Of a stretch of 50,638 bases of DNA, positions 26,301 through 31,517 are shown piece after piece (position 1 is the first letter of the stretch; each line of letters begins with the position of its first letter). The position numbers were made by a program, and so were the translations under genes. The DNA lies in IMG/VR virus record IMGVR_UViG_3300045922_000571, positions 1 to 50,638 of that record; one strand, written 5' to 3'. Under the pieces are notes generated by a model. It was not told the origin of the DNA. It ran no database searches and saw nothing but the letters and a program-made list of their open reading frames with translations. The stretch is from a virus.

Positions 26301-26816
26301 CTCGCGGCTGGGAATCGGAGTGTACTGATCCAGGAAGGCGTCCAGATCGTCGAGCGATGCGGCGCCGTTGCCGGTTCCATTGCCGTTGCCGTTGCTGGCT
26401 CCGTTGCCGCTCGGCCCGCCGGAGCCGTTACGGTGCTTTTCGACCAGCGTCAAGGCGCGCTCGACGTCGCGCTCGGTCGCCCCGCCCGCTTCGACGCCCT
26501 TATAGGCCCGGAAGGCTTGCGCGACATCGCCGCCGTGGCGGTTGATGAGCTGGCTCAGATAGCGGACACCACCCTCGATGTTCTGGTCGAGATCCTCGCG
26601 GTCGATGCCGAGCTGGCGCGCCGTGCGCTCGGTGAACTGGAAGACGCCGCGCGCCCCGGTGGGAGAGGTAGCCGACTGGCGAAAGTCGGATTCGCTCTCG
26701 GCCAGCCCGAGAGCAATGGCCGGGTCGACGCCGTATTTGTTGGCGGCGCTACGGATTTTTCCGATGATCGCTTGGGAGTCGAACTGGTCGAGGAAGGCGT
26801 CGAGTTCGTCACGCAT
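11388..26816 (-). CDS. Giant polyvalent virion protein (5,142 residues): transglycosylase, ParB-like, ART, GNAT, methyltransferase and helicase regions
   Basis: One uninterrupted frame covers about 30% of the genome. Rough domain order: lytic transglycosylase (14-110; E42 in ESDF, SPTGARGVFQF); Gly/Asn linker; coiled coil; Gly-rich hydrophobic segments (330-480); two winged-HTH segments (590-660, 690-745); DdrB-like ParB domain (770-1160; ISGNGRTLAQRL); Pro-rich linker; ADP-ribosyltransferase-like region (1310-1470); GNAT domain (1500-1620; VVPSYRGRGIANAMYDAA); two tandem 106-residue repeats (2040-2270); N6-adenine methyltransferase (2650-2960; LEPSAGVGG, N2855-PPF); strawberry-notch-type SF2 helicase (3230-4330; GTGVGKGRI with K3415, DESH at about 3520, QMLGRTHRTNQ at about 3915); helical C-terminus of the large polyvalent type (4440-5142). 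Such proteins are ejected with phage DNA to open the cell wall and shield or modify the genome. The upstream genes are ejection proteins, which supports this. Domain edges are estimates. Confidence 0.9.
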   Translation of the reverse strand: MRDELDAFLDQFDSQAIIGKIRSAANKYGVDPAIALGLAESESDFRQSATSPTGARGVFQFTERTARQLGIDREDLDQNIEGGVRYLSQLINRHGGDVAQAFRAYKGVEAGGATERDVERALTLVEKHRNGSGGPSGNGASNGNGNGTGNGAASLDDLDAFLDQYTPIPSREQLERLAADIDARRARIEALSKDLHQRRSELELAPVEVGRLSALLGRSGPKIVQPLVEGYQQRMNEFEAGRSALEAEVQALDQAAKQFELGRRLYEENLQRYAQGPIPGTERLGGQLPGVPQARAPIEPVPLDLLGTKPEQALYSAENAPLPGRLGKVGSEFLGSFVKGAIGLGTGLGQFIASQSQDSPVMRSIGNAIAATGETLENFFYQPQGEPETWAPEWWARVTGSAMGSMAGFAGSAAGTGAVVDRLVRLAGITGRAAQIANAAGMLATGSALETISQAGMDAAEAAKQGKTPEEAAEIARKSALYSAGPTVLFNALGLYDPRAASTVKRILWDAAMEVAQENSQQIASNYASGRPLDEGLLESTIGAGASVLIGEPILRRAHEAARERSQAELPEGAGAPAARPGTPPTAPPGPAVDLSKQTQQILDYLRSKSRPVTRQEILDELAISPRLTREILDELYDQGAVAVEDRNGRKYYSIAGQLPSMGPETPPGGQPGATAPTAQAPGAPGAPQDIEQLKSEALAIAQREGRIRRIGIQNALGVDRDTAARIMAELIRDQKLDSEGKFIGHAPPPLTTVAVGSQAQGETEYEAPEASALPEGRRGKVEEVVTPQGTPAQAQWVLADLAEDPVVVSHDLTGNENPLYPQQYQGRQRARTASRAQIEDLARNFDPEQAGPSRLASQGAPIDVVLPDGRMVTISGNGRTLAQRLMYELYPQRAAAYRDYLKRLAPQVGLDPAAVDAMKMPSLRRVLVGKVALGRFADESNAETVARRSPAELAASDAKKLTPDLLATFQPSESGDIGTQANAEFIRQFFDLAVPPAERGAYMDRDGQLNQDGERRLRNAIFAAAYGGDVSGVERMAEARDDTARRITDGLLRAAPQMARLEADIQAGALQPLSAARDIAAAARKLAYLRSRSQTVEDYLLQQPMFGRDLAPEGEAWLRVFDQYGNSPRQLAEILRAYADQVRAFGHPDQANLFGQVTVPGKLELIARAVDAVAGPGSAQRIIPQGIASPAAPAAPPAPQQAAPTPPSAPPAPQQAERPEPQPPPMAGFVKTPPRPAAEPASPAGRTPRFITAPPAIRQPGGLALPQIQPPPAAGPAPVPAPPAGGQQQPQRGAPVFLTRPPEIRRPASGLRAQQPVRAAAPEIEVFRSSRTPNAPIALNDKGVLYVTEDRDYSKAFGDYTQRLLISPKRTLDLSSRFEADEFVQPETLRSFLEENGVEVSAELDKRLRFAEPDGAELLQYFGDFAGEELAKALRKAGYDSAKINEWHGDTGKRATSYLLFDPSLARPAEDDFAASGGQIVTLPSPEGYVVIAAHPKASLGREQDAITGYLADYHLDGITGSKAWREQLAQRGLKPENVVGYARLAEGPKFGAISGRTPEASELVPLHVAVVPSYRGRGIANAMYDAAEQAHSARIGAPARVIPAPAQTESAKRLWKRREAIRSASEQPQAAPAAEASAAAEQIQEPERIRVAPARLNAGGDIWDAYSGDLLSSKKNPRIRRPFNWNGEQWVTVSISRSDVPGEGYHEAYRLRPAEEFQGSPKYDLRDPLGYYHGVKPSYRGKRYVLLGPPVHFVEGPEGEQAPPASAPARPRQRGPKAATPQLDLFAPPEAPAAPPEAPAAPPKSALEQEAEYEDLEYATAKYPMGAATGAHGRWSGQLVRLLATPGTSDDDIAIAVRMVDKFAAIAGPVIRSQNRPVTAREILEDLRDRTRAQAAKVQPGSVNWEERRASYERIAERAEQWLGRLTETPAPGRAGFVQTPLGPQQAAGEAARVEPQAFRPQPGQVQQPASGLRPQAPELALPMAETVPGAPPTPQQAAGEIVHVEPQAFRPQLGQVQQPASGLRPQEPPQAPPAPEEEAYEPPPPEGGKIRLDHGKSLESPPFRVGEFNYVVRVGVIGPQAPNPANRGKLYGTANFWSGGAPGDQIATRSPEGGWHPAGRTSPQFIAGVAEAFEREYQKLLEHVLPPEPPPEGGKIRLKWPQTVQGDPFRLDDSDYVITIEVIGPAAPNPADRNKLYARVLGWSTVFGVPRDTYATRTEDGWWRPYRSTDPEWVQEYAPVFEREYQKLREQVLPPEESAEQAAAPPPPPSAPPREGVELYQWMRNKEGGQAFGTRQKILPLNEYGFERYIKPTLRQGYAETLAEYRQRHPELTHYSIIDSGDGWRLSGVGSLEELRPRPSDPRWVIRVDSFQSPEAIRQGKTADSDLEPLESEAAPAPAPAPAPAPAPAPAPQPPAAPPKAEKIAVTGDTYRWRRMIAKLSGAKWDPNRKAWLVDNTEKNRRAIERMSRALKITEVIDTPAPQPAPQPAPAPAPPAAGGAGLAAGAPKRAWEGAQIQLGTDPQTGEPHYWTVKRDGDRVIATEEFNGIPTGERVWPSVQEFERETGYQWVDLERLDSQHPVVRALARAVGAVDLKGELHWYGSNEDHQQALAWLIGLQQAYVQTGDLDAAIERMAAQEPDLRHLADAARRARREPEAAGPLSRKDALLRLVRRIREAIESAEDIRLRLERIGEEIFGGTRAAGAFEMRDLYEAQEAAVNSWLRDHASRLIQMPFDEAARELRGVLSRLATETVRNQEQIDLQQFSTPPTIALLVAKLAEPRPDDVLLEPSAGVGGLAALLEPLVARTHLNEIDPQRAELAEAIGLPKATRHNAEVLNALLERDVRPTLIVMNPPFTRAAGGALKNLRYGFMHLDQALQRLQPGGRLVALLTGGRSGFERVEGAGINAPGARHYWERTVGHYNVLANVRLSGKEYAKYGTSMPVQVIVIDKTGPTPGATLAQQLANVAQGSYNSVEEAYEALRAILPGRILGADDAARPGVRPGATPGAAATQGGTDQASQGAPGRPESEAGQGGGAAPGLVGLPGVSGADQATGGGAGRPRLDDQGSLFGPHGELAGGAAGQQAGGVQHAEPTGHEPVEHSGQPLAETGPAERPPSSRPSRQPRRSRPVVIEPGSDLTAASGLSIDDLLDAATSALGGELAPEESSQKSPAPATPRFVTQPPPIKTQPGAKPKASSEALSKLDKAAQEAAARLRAKIRGQQLQSGIDPQDLIDAVTIGANYIVKGAVQFQAWSERMLAEAGDILKHFAAETKRTVASILREIHRYAAKVAARYGVTAEPTPPEEEIPENRVKIIPAPVAVDPEPDAGAFVIYRPSIQGSPHKGVLVETQAMATVKLPPLTYQPALPQELLDSGALSSAQMEAIVLAGQANETILPDGSRAAALIGDGTGVGKGRIIAGIALDNWNQGRRRIIWVSDNWRLIEDAQRDLNDLGHSYLASTIKRADKFPYGVPIQHEGVLFAPYSFLRSRDRKERARIDQIIDYVRGQDDGEGAVVLFDESHNLKNAIPSGRQQPSDTGKAVRKLLEQVPRSRTTFLSATAASELSNMGYLSRLGLWGPRTPFPHGFSEFQLQLSRGGMSAMELLARELKIRGRYISRTISYKGVVLREDAVHPLNEDQKAIYRNAAAAWREVMKWVEQGLQVTETGPRGRANFMSQFFGAQQRFFNLLLTAMKIPTAVEHAHQALAQGYSVVISLINTNEAAQEREKARRKAAEEEGEGTEESDDLDFGPKDILITLIQQHFPVQQWEVQLDPATGKPVRVPLVDEAGNPVINPEAERLRDELLAKLRQELALPKNPLDELIEALGGPAQVAELTGRKERYDPATGKFVPRGEKGMARQKVNIAEAAAFQEGKKRVAIISNAASTGISLHADNTKPNRQKRLHITLQVGWEADKAMQMLGRTHRTNQAHAPEYLMVVSDLGGEKRFISTIARRLGSLGALTKGSREAAGANADLIAKVNFQSDQGEQAADAFYAYMLRNRLIAPELTGHDVLSQMGVLRTRDGQVYVEDQDRRNVNRLLNRLLALDPDVQNTAYNIYYDLFEQAVQKAIEDGTLDVGVRQLHGERPRILSKQVLAVDDQTGAETIHYVVETQVRTERISFDQLQPIIQAHAKQGNFYITEGRGGKPDEIAYAFPAPDIVHADGRVEPAHYVVRPDRARTKVPQASFYRKSLAQYLNDLKSELSFYKETIERYERQKADAVDRLDKAYYEDKIERAREKEAIAKAKLEQFEGAEGEQAARIFWQKAYESIPEFRPERHDLLGGTVLRWWGRIQDAGVRGIYAVQDSESGERIVGVEVYPTQLQNLIAAISQGRSITPQQVWNDVLSNGTPYQLANGVRLTRGRVARNTVIQVHPGAYTGRLRELGVRYERGVVPIYYITSNDEGFQVLKRILEEFPAELSRGMETEPESGMEGGERGAATVDFLLFGAQLIRDGIVKFSEWSKRMLARFGEAVRRQLVRLYFEAKRLWRDTSGQSRIEIEALTALAEHAQRLARGIRSEVGARARRSAVAALLEEVFLPLDVRLERQGGGAGKALMDALRRANDWGEVSAGKRLLRLGDSGLAQLSREQRWNLLDVLEGRDDAMDDQVQQAYRVIRQITDELADEAEDLEVLVRNTEGQRRLFARRSDYYPHVIRHIDALRSGPVRRDVIENLVRLKVEPDAKHASLLLDEYIAFIETGGRRQKLIEYLMRTRQARSRDEALQKLLRFRAQMHRHGSLEYAREIDLPFYDPDPARVLPTHVASASIRLAQIAELGQDNQVVARLIRRIADAGGNADWVDQAVRRILGQANAADSNMERASRWLRALQTAKLGLAAIPNATQGVLNSLLAADFPALAMGIRAALGKPGRRLAVESGATIDPVLHEPIRELAGSVRAFERYLKAVGFSATERANRIVAANVGAVYAERLLAKLVRNPRNARARRALLELGIDPDAALARRRLTADEVLMAAKRFSDLTQFRSRPQDHPAWASTNWGKVFFQFKTFIYGQTRLLYRSLVEEARRGEFGRAFRNLFILSVLFPLTGEAILALRNLITGRERDAEGLRRWLEDAAAVGSLGIVWDMIESAERRKPLEFVFGPSAGMAADVMQTVLTQPGDAEAWKRLAYRHAPLGPVVQRLVEGPQ
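17420..17875 (-). CDS. Gene nested in another frame inside the giant polyvalent gene
   Basis: ATG 17875 is preceded on the minus strand by AGGAGG with a 3-base spacer, and the frame stays open to TAG at 17420 (151 residues). Its frame is +1 to the giant gene, whose own residues here (about 2981-3132) are a Gly/Ala/Pro/Gln linker between methyltransferase and helicase. The nested product instead has the balanced composition of a folded protein: EFWAQMMQRGREFDQVPRPE, a Lys-rich turn, then LAKEAALRLAWLAYLEYPEQ, LGVPVWTIKEAFLVPMESWP, FNTPNQLDMSQLNIAGNHWP and SVLRALVRAANPDVADL. It contains six Trp and several Phe, Tyr, Asn and Ile, which GC-rich shadow frames rarely give. I recognise no family. 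Two compensating frameshifts in the giant gene are the main alternative reading. Confidence 0.6.
   Translation of the reverse strand: MKPSGQSSRDEFWAQMMQRGREFDQVPRPERPQPKVELTKQAKERLGGLNPKLAKEAALRLAWLAYLEYPEQTKQLAEELGVPVWTIKEAFLVPMESWPAELLVNKLEEFNTPNQLDMSQLNIAGNHWPKLDPPSVLRALVRAANPDVADL
19571..19625 (-). repeat. GC-rich microsatellite coding for an Ala-Pro run
   Basis: Repeats of GGCGCGGGAGCA and GGCGCA encode an alternating Ala-Pro stretch of about 18 residues in the giant protein, a stiff linker ahead of the segment preceding the methyltransferase. A shorter run (GGCGCGGGTTGC) follows at about 19336-19370. Confidence 0.8.
20043..20680 (-). repeat. Two tandem 106-residue repeats inside the giant protein
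   Basis: Each unit begins PPEGGKIRL and ends FEREYQKL..HVLPPE or ..QVLPPE. The shared core is VIGPxAPNPAxRxKLY followed by ATR and a tryptophan-rich turn. The first unit lies at about 20362-20680 and the second at about 20043-20361. The copies differ at most positions, so the duplication is old. No known domain recognised. Confidence 0.7.
20729..20982 (-). repeat. In-frame 153-bp duplication in a linker of the giant gene
   Basis: A block of about 100 bases at 20729-20829 recurs at 20882-20982, offset 153 bp (51 codons), with only a few differences. It encodes the linker sequence VEPQAFRPQ.GQVQQPASGL twice. The near identity shows a recent tandem duplication that lengthened a Pro/Gln-rich linker. 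Confidence 0.8.
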
Positions 26817-26851
26817 GGGAATTGCCCCGGTGGTGAGGTGGATCGGTTGCG

Positions 26852-28267
26852 CTATTGGACCAGGCCCTGGCGGCGCGCCTTGGCCAGTGCTTGCTCAATC
26901 TGCTCCGGAGTGAGTCCGCGCTCGCGTGCGCGCTGGCGGAACTGCTCTTCGGTATAGGCGGGCGTGCCGGCGGTGCGCCCGGTAGAGGCATCCACTTGGC
27001 GCGGCTTGCCCGACGGAGTCGCTACTGCGCCGGGCGCGGAGGATCCCGCTTCGCCACCCAGCAACTGGCGGCGCTCGTCCGCAATCTGCTTCTTGCGGTC
27101 GAGGATGCCCTGCCAGCGCTCGCTCGCCGCGTCAAATTCGGCTTGGTAGCGGGCGCGCTCCTCCGGAGTGATATCGACGGATTTGCTTTTCTTGCCCGGG
27201 CGAGTCTTGATGTGCTTGCCGGTGCGCAGGATATCGCCGAGCTTGAGGCGCTTCTCATCGAGCGGAGCCTGCTCGCGCTCCAGGCGCTGCTCTTCGGCCT
27301 TGAGCGCGCGGAGGCGCTCGGTGCGGCTCTGTTGCTCTCGGCGCGCTTGCTCCTCCTGCCGGTCGCTCCGGCGGGCAGCGTCACGTTCGGCCCGCTGCTG
27401 CTCGACCGCCCTGTTGTGCCGCTCGGTCTCCTGGCGCGTGGCGGCGCGGTCTTGGGCGGCTTTGCGCTCTTCGGCCGTCATGCCGAGCCGCTCGGCTTGC
27501 TCGACCGCGCCTGTGTAAGGGACGGTCGGGAACAGGTTCCGGAGCCGCTCCGGCAGCACGCTGCGCAGTGCGTTCCACTGGCTGGGAGTCTGGGCCGCGC
27601 CCGGCGCGAGCTGACCCGCCAGCCGGAACTGCTTGGAGGCGCTCTCGGCTTCGTAGCCCGGCAAGCGCGCCGCATGCTCGGCTTTGGCGCGCTCTTCCTG
27701 GGCGCGCTTGAGCGCCGCGTCGATCTGCTGCTGCGCGGTCAGCGCCTGCTCCTGGAACTGCCGCACCATCGCCTGGGTGCTGGCGTCCCACTGGCGCGGC
27801 AGCTTGGCCGCCTGATCGGTAGTGATCAGGCCCTCTTCGAGCGCCTGCGAGATGGCCCGCTCCCAAGAGGGCTGATCGACCGCCGATCCAGCCAGTGAGC
27901 CGAGCCGCCCCGCCCGGGCGGCGTCAGCTTTGAGCCGCGACTCTTCGGCCTCCGAGAGCGCCTTCTGTTGCGCCAGCCAGTTCTTCTGCACATTGATGGC
28001 GGTTTCCGGGTTGAGCCGGTAGAGGTCGGCGAGCGCCCCTTGGCGGTTGAGCGTGCCTTCGGGGGTGATGTGCCGCCGGAAGATATCCCGGATAGCCTCC
28101 TCTTCGGCCTGCTTGCGGCGCAGCTCTTCGAGCTTGAGGCGCTCCAGCTCGTCGTTGCGCACGAGTTCGCGCAAGGCGAACGCGCGGGCTTGCGCCGCCC
28201 ACGGGTCGGGCATGCGCAGGTAAGGCGGCGGCTCGACAGCCAGAGGGATCGATGGATTGATGGGCAT
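26852..28267 (-). CDS. Coiled-coil internal virion / ejection protein
   Basis: A 471-residue protein, almost entirely helical. It has a short Pro-rich start, a long Glu/Lys/Arg/Gln coiled coil (about 265-330 is nearly uninterrupted charge, such as QRAERDAARRSDRQEEQARR), and a C-terminal helical motif (YTEEQFRQRARERGLTPEQ). It lies between a gp7-like DNA transfer protein and the giant polyvalent protein, the order typical of ejection proteins in short-tailed phages. It probably forms part of the trans-envelope channel. It has no recognisable sequence relationship to a named P22 protein that I can prove. Confidence 0.7.
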   Translation of the reverse strand: MPINPSIPLAVEPPPYLRMPDPWAAQARAFALRELVRNDELERLKLEELRRKQAEEEAIRDIFRRHITPEGTLNRQGALADLYRLNPETAINVQKNWLAQQKALSEAEESRLKADAARAGRLGSLAGSAVDQPSWERAISQALEEGLITTDQAAKLPRQWDASTQAMVRQFQEQALTAQQQIDAALKRAQEERAKAEHAARLPGYEAESASKQFRLAGQLAPGAAQTPSQWNALRSVLPERLRNLFPTVPYTGAVEQAERLGMTAEERKAAQDRAATRQETERHNRAVEQQRAERDAARRSDRQEEQARREQQSRTERLRALKAEEQRLEREQAPLDEKRLKLGDILRTGKHIKTRPGKKSKSVDITPEERARYQAEFDAASERWQGILDRKKQIADERRQLLGGEAGSSAPGAVATPSGKPRQVDASTGRTAGTPAYTEEQFRQRARERGLTPEQIEQALAKARRQGLVQ

Positions 28268-28276
28268 GGCGGCACC

Positions 28277-29368
28277 TCAGAGTCCGTTGGCCGTGGCGAG
28301 CCGGAACAGGTCCGGATACAGCTCGCGCAGGCTGCCGGTGGGCCAGAGCAGCGGATTCGCCGCCGGCGAGCGCCGCACCGGGAGCGCGGAGAGATCGGCA
28401 ACCAGGCCGCTGGCGCTCGGCGGGCGGATCAAGTCGCGGAGCTGGTAGTAGCCTCCGATATCCATGGCCGTCTGCCCGAGGCCTCCGAGCATGCGGTTCC
28501 AGGCGTTGGCTGCGCCGACATGGCCCGCAGCCTCCGCGTTGCCGCGGCCCATGTAGGCATCGGCGGCCGATTCGGCCGCTCCCATGCGCAGCCGCGCCGC
28601 GTCGCTGGCGCTGCCCATGCGGGCGCTTCCGGCGTACATCGAGCCGCGCATCCCGGCGTCTCCGGCGTACATCGAGCCGCGCATCAGGTTATCGGCGACG
28701 TTGCCGCCGTACCAGGTGCCCAGCCCTAGAGCCTGCTGCGTGGCGCGCTGTCCCATCCCGGCCAGGTCGCTCAGCATCCGGTAGCGCTGCGCCCGCTGCT
28801 CCATGAAGCGATTGAAGGCGTTCTGATACTCCTGCGACGCCATGCCCTGGGCATAGCCGGTCAGCGCCTTGAGCGTCTGGCCGCTGTTCAACATGCCGCG
28901 GAGCGCCCCGGAGCGCTCCAGCGCCTTCTGGCCTTGCTCCAGCCGGAACTTGTAGCCCGGGTCTTCCTGGTAGTCCTCCATCGAGAAGTTCCGGTTGAAC
29001 TCCCCTTCGGGCGCGAGAAGCTGGCCGAGGTAGTCGGTCGAGCGGGCGCCGACTTGGGCGTAGGGTTCGATCCGCGCAAGGACGTCGCGGTAGACATCGC
29101 CGAGAGTGCGGTTGGCTTCGCCTGTAGCGCCCAGCACGCCCTGCGCGGCGCGTTCGGCCGCTGCGGTCGCGTCCGTGGCGGCGCGCTCGCCGGCATTGAG
29201 CACCCAAGGCGTGACTTCCCCGGCTGTGTCGAGTACGGTCTTGGCGGCGCGCTCGGCGGCCTCGCTTTGCGCCTTGGCGGCGTTCTTGGCGGCGCTGCGC
29301 GACAGCAGACCTCCGGCAACCGAAGTGCCCGCGCTGATGAGCGCAGGAATGGCTACTGCTGCTGGCAT
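28277..29368 (-). CDS. DNA transfer (ejection) protein, P22 gp7-like
   Basis: A 363-residue protein with AAGGAG six bases before ATG 29368. The N-terminus is a Gly/Ala hydrophobic segment (IPALISAGTSVAGGLLSRSA) followed by Ala-rich helices. The centre has the motif seen in phage DNA transfer proteins: EDPGYKFRLEQGQKALERSG, LKALTGYAQGMASQEYQNAF and NRFMEQRAQRYRMLSDLAGM. The C-terminal half repeats MRGSMYAG twice (about 229-247). Such proteins sit inside the head and are ejected before the DNA to help it cross the envelope. Confidence 0.82.
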   Translation of the reverse strand: MPAAVAIPALISAGTSVAGGLLSRSAAKNAAKAQSEAAERAAKTVLDTAGEVTPWVLNAGERAATDATAAAERAAQGVLGATGEANRTLGDVYRDVLARIEPYAQVGARSTDYLGQLLAPEGEFNRNFSMEDYQEDPGYKFRLEQGQKALERSGALRGMLNSGQTLKALTGYAQGMASQEYQNAFNRFMEQRAQRYRMLSDLAGMGQRATQQALGLGTWYGGNVADNLMRGSMYAGDAGMRGSMYAGSARMGSASDAARLRMGAAESAADAYMGRGNAEAAGHVGAANAWNRMLGGLGQTAMDIGGYYQLRDLIRPPSASGLVADLSALPVRRSPAANPLLWPTGSLRELYPDLFRLATANGL

Positions 29369-29371
29369 GAT

Positions 29372-29848
29372 TTACTCCTTCTCGGGCGGGCTGAGGCCCA
29401 GCAGGATCTGGTCCTCCAAGCGCCCGCCGCGCAAGAAACTCTTCTCGTTGACCCCCCAGATCCGCATCCCGGCGGCCTCGGCGAAGCGGAGCGCGAGCCG
29501 GTTGGAGGCCGGAACGGCGGTGATCAGCCTCCGGCAGGGTGTCTCGCGCCACAGCCAGGCCAGGAAGGCCCGCGCTGCCCGCCGCGCGCGCTCGCCCCAG
29601 GCGTGCGGCAGAAGCGCCGTGTGCACCTCCCAGCAGACGCTGTTGTGCGGCACGAGCAGCCACAAGCCAAGCAGCTCGTCGCCATCCCAGGCCAGCACGT
29701 GCCAGATCGCAGGATGGTCCGGCGGCTCGAACTGCTCCGGCGGCGGCGAGCCGTCGTCGCTGATGTGCGGCCAGATGCGCGGATGCGTCAGGATGCGGCG
29801 GACAAGCTCGAGATTTTCGGTTCGCTCGAAGCGGAGGTCAGAACACAT
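29372..29848 (-). CDS. GNAT-fold acetyltransferase-like virion-region protein
   Basis: ATG 29848 gives 158 residues and an 11-bp overlap with the upstream gene. The order of segments (HPRIWPHISDDG, then LAWDGDELLGLWLLVPHN, WEVHTALLPHAWG and PASNRLALRFAEAAGMRIWG) fits the GNAT fold as found in the T7 gp13 / DUF2833 group of phage proteins. The acetyl-CoA loop is degenerate (AWGERARRAA). It sits directly upstream of the ejection genes, as gp13-type proteins do. Either a virion-assembly protein or an active acetyltransferase is possible. Confidence 0.75.
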   Translation of the reverse strand: MCSDLRFERTENLELVRRILTHPRIWPHISDDGSPPPEQFEPPDHPAIWHVLAWDGDELLGLWLLVPHNSVCWEVHTALLPHAWGERARRAARAFLAWLWRETPCRRLITAVPASNRLALRFAEAAGMRIWGVNEKSFLRGGRLEDQILLGLSPPEKE

Positions 29849-30479
29849 AGTTCTGCTCCCCAGGGGGCGGCTGCCCGTCTCCGGAAATGCAAGGCGTGCC
29901 AATTGCTCCGATACGATTCAGCCACCAGCACTGAGCGGCGCCGTCGCATTGCCAAGAGACAGGGCCCGTCACAACGCTGTCCCACCAGCACTGGGCTGCC
30001 CCTTGACAGTCCCAATCGTCCGCCACGATTGCGCCCAGGGTGTTCCAGGAGCACTGGCTAGCGCCATCGCAGTTCCACTCTGCGATCTGGTAGCCCAGCC
30101 AGAGGCACTCTGCGGTACCGTCGCACTGCCAAGCACCGTTCTGCAGCGGCAGATCCCATTGGAGACTTCCTCGGCCGTCGCTCCGGAAGCGGCCACGGAG
30201 CCGCTCCGGGTCGTAGGCGATCTGAGCCGACAGCTCAGTGGTCCGCGCTCTGGTGTCCGGGGCTGCGTAAACCGCTGCGGCCGAAAGCTGCGTTGCTCTC
30301 GCGTTGACCGCAGCCGACGCGTTCGGGTCGTAGATGACCGCAGCGGAAATCTCGGTGGTTCGCGCATTACGTTGCGGCTGAAAATACGCAACCGACGCCG
30401 AGAGTGCGGTAACCCTGGCCCTTCGGGTTGGAGCCCCGTATGCGACCGCAGCCGACTCTTGGGTGCTCCGGTTCGCCAT
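29838..30479 (-). CDS. Repeat protein with two families of short motifs, probable tail appendage
   Basis: A 213-residue protein made of two repeat blocks. Block one has five copies of a 12-residue unit of the form ARTTELSAQIAY (residues 3-14, 21-32, 39-50, 60-71, 78-89). Block two has four copies of an 11-residue unit of the form WQCDGAAQCWW (117-127, 135-145, 156-166, 176-186), each with a CX5C pair flanked by tryptophans. Four possible disulphides or metal sites would make a rigid rod. It follows the LamG-like appendage gene with a 1-bp overlap (TAATG) and precedes the ejection genes. No matching family known to me. Confidence 0.75.
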   Translation of the reverse strand: MANRSTQESAAVAYGAPTRRARVTALSASVAYFQPQRNARTTEISAAVIYDPNASAAVNARATQLSAAAVYAAPDTRARTTELSAQIAYDPERLRGRFRSDGRGSLQWDLPLQNGAWQCDGTAECLWLGYQIAEWNCDGASQCSWNTLGAIVADDWDCQGAAQCWWDSVVTGPVSWQCDGAAQCWWLNRIGAIGTPCISGDGQPPPGEQNYVF

Positions 30480-31516
30480 TAAGTTACGGTTTCGACGCCT
30501 ACTTCGAGTGCATCAATCTCGGTCCTGGTCCATGCCGAACCCGTGTTGGGGTTGGTGAGCCAGATGCTCGCATAGTGGGCATAGCTAGATGCGAGGCTGC
30601 TGGTAGTTCCCGTGTAGTTGGCCCCCCCGGTGCGAACGAGGCTGCGGACCGAGCGCGCGCCGGTGTCATCCTTGCGGCTCCGGTGCTGCACGATCACAGC
30701 CTCGATCCCACTTTCGTTGCCGGCCATATCGCTCAGCGCCGAGAGGTTGATTTGACCCGGCGTGTCGCTCGAAATGTAGGTAGTGTCCTCGTCCGGGGTC
30801 TGTTCGTCGACGCAGTCCCACCGGTTGGCAGCGCCGTTGGCCGTCCATTGGAGGACGCTTCCATCCGCGTTTGGAAACAGCGTGCGGATGGCGCGTTCCG
30901 TCAAGTGGCCGTTAAAGTTGGCGCCTGAGGTGTCCATGATGAAGACGTCGTCAAATGCCCGCAGTGGATTCCCGTTCCCCAAAAAAATGTTGTTGACGTA
31001 GGCGTTGGCGGTGTTTTTTGTATTGACGTTCGTCAGGTTTAAGATCGTGTTTCCGGCGCCATCGCGCACTTCCACCACCCCGGTGGTGGCGTGGACGACC
31101 AGACGGATTGAAAGCCACACCCAGACGTTCAAAGGGAACACGTCGTTGGCATAGCCGATCTGGGTGCCATTGCGCGTTACTTGGAGATCCTTGCCGTTTG
31201 TGCCCGCCATTCGGAGATCGACTTGGGTGCTGGTCGAGTCGCGAAACGCCAGGACGATGCCCGTAGCGTCCGATAGACGCTCCACGGCGAGCGCCAGGTA
31301 GACTTCCGAGAGGTTCGCCGGCAAGTTCCAGGTGAGCTGGAAGAGGTTCACCGCGCTCTGCAACGCGTAACCGTGGTAGCGGCCGTTTACGCGCCCACCG
31401 GCGTTATTGAACGAACTGATCGACGCCCCCGACCAGGCATACAGCTTGTTCAGCAAGGAATGGAAACTGGTCGACGCGGGCAACTCGTCAAAGCTTTCGG
31501 CCACGAGCAATGCCAT
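30479..31516 (-). CDS. Lectin-like (concanavalin/LamG fold) tail appendage protein
   Basis: ATG 31516 follows the upstream stop after one base; the product has 345 residues. Residues about 5-190 look like a jelly-roll lectin domain (ALQSAVNLFQLTWNLPANLS, VYLALAVERLSDATGIVLAF, a VWVWLSIRLVVHATTGVVEV strand pair, FDDVFIMDTSG). The C-terminal part (about 205-345) is a conserved phage module with RIRTLFPNADG-like and SGIEAVIVQHRSRKDD segments. It is probably a tail-fibre or head-decoration protein that binds the host surface. Confidence 0.75.
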   Translation of the reverse strand: MALLVAESFDELPASTSFHSLLNKLYAWSGASISSFNNAGGRVNGRYHGYALQSAVNLFQLTWNLPANLSEVYLALAVERLSDATGIVLAFRDSTSTQVDLRMAGTNGKDLQVTRNGTQIGYANDVFPLNVWVWLSIRLVVHATTGVVEVRDGAGNTILNLTNVNTKNTANAYVNNIFLGNGNPLRAFDDVFIMDTSGANFNGHLTERAIRTLFPNADGSVLQWTANGAANRWDCVDEQTPDEDTTYISSDTPGQINLSALSDMAGNESGIEAVIVQHRSRKDDTGARSVRSLVRTGGANYTGTTSSLASSYAHYASIWLTNPNTGSAWTRTEIDALEVGVETVT

Positions 31517-31517
31517 G

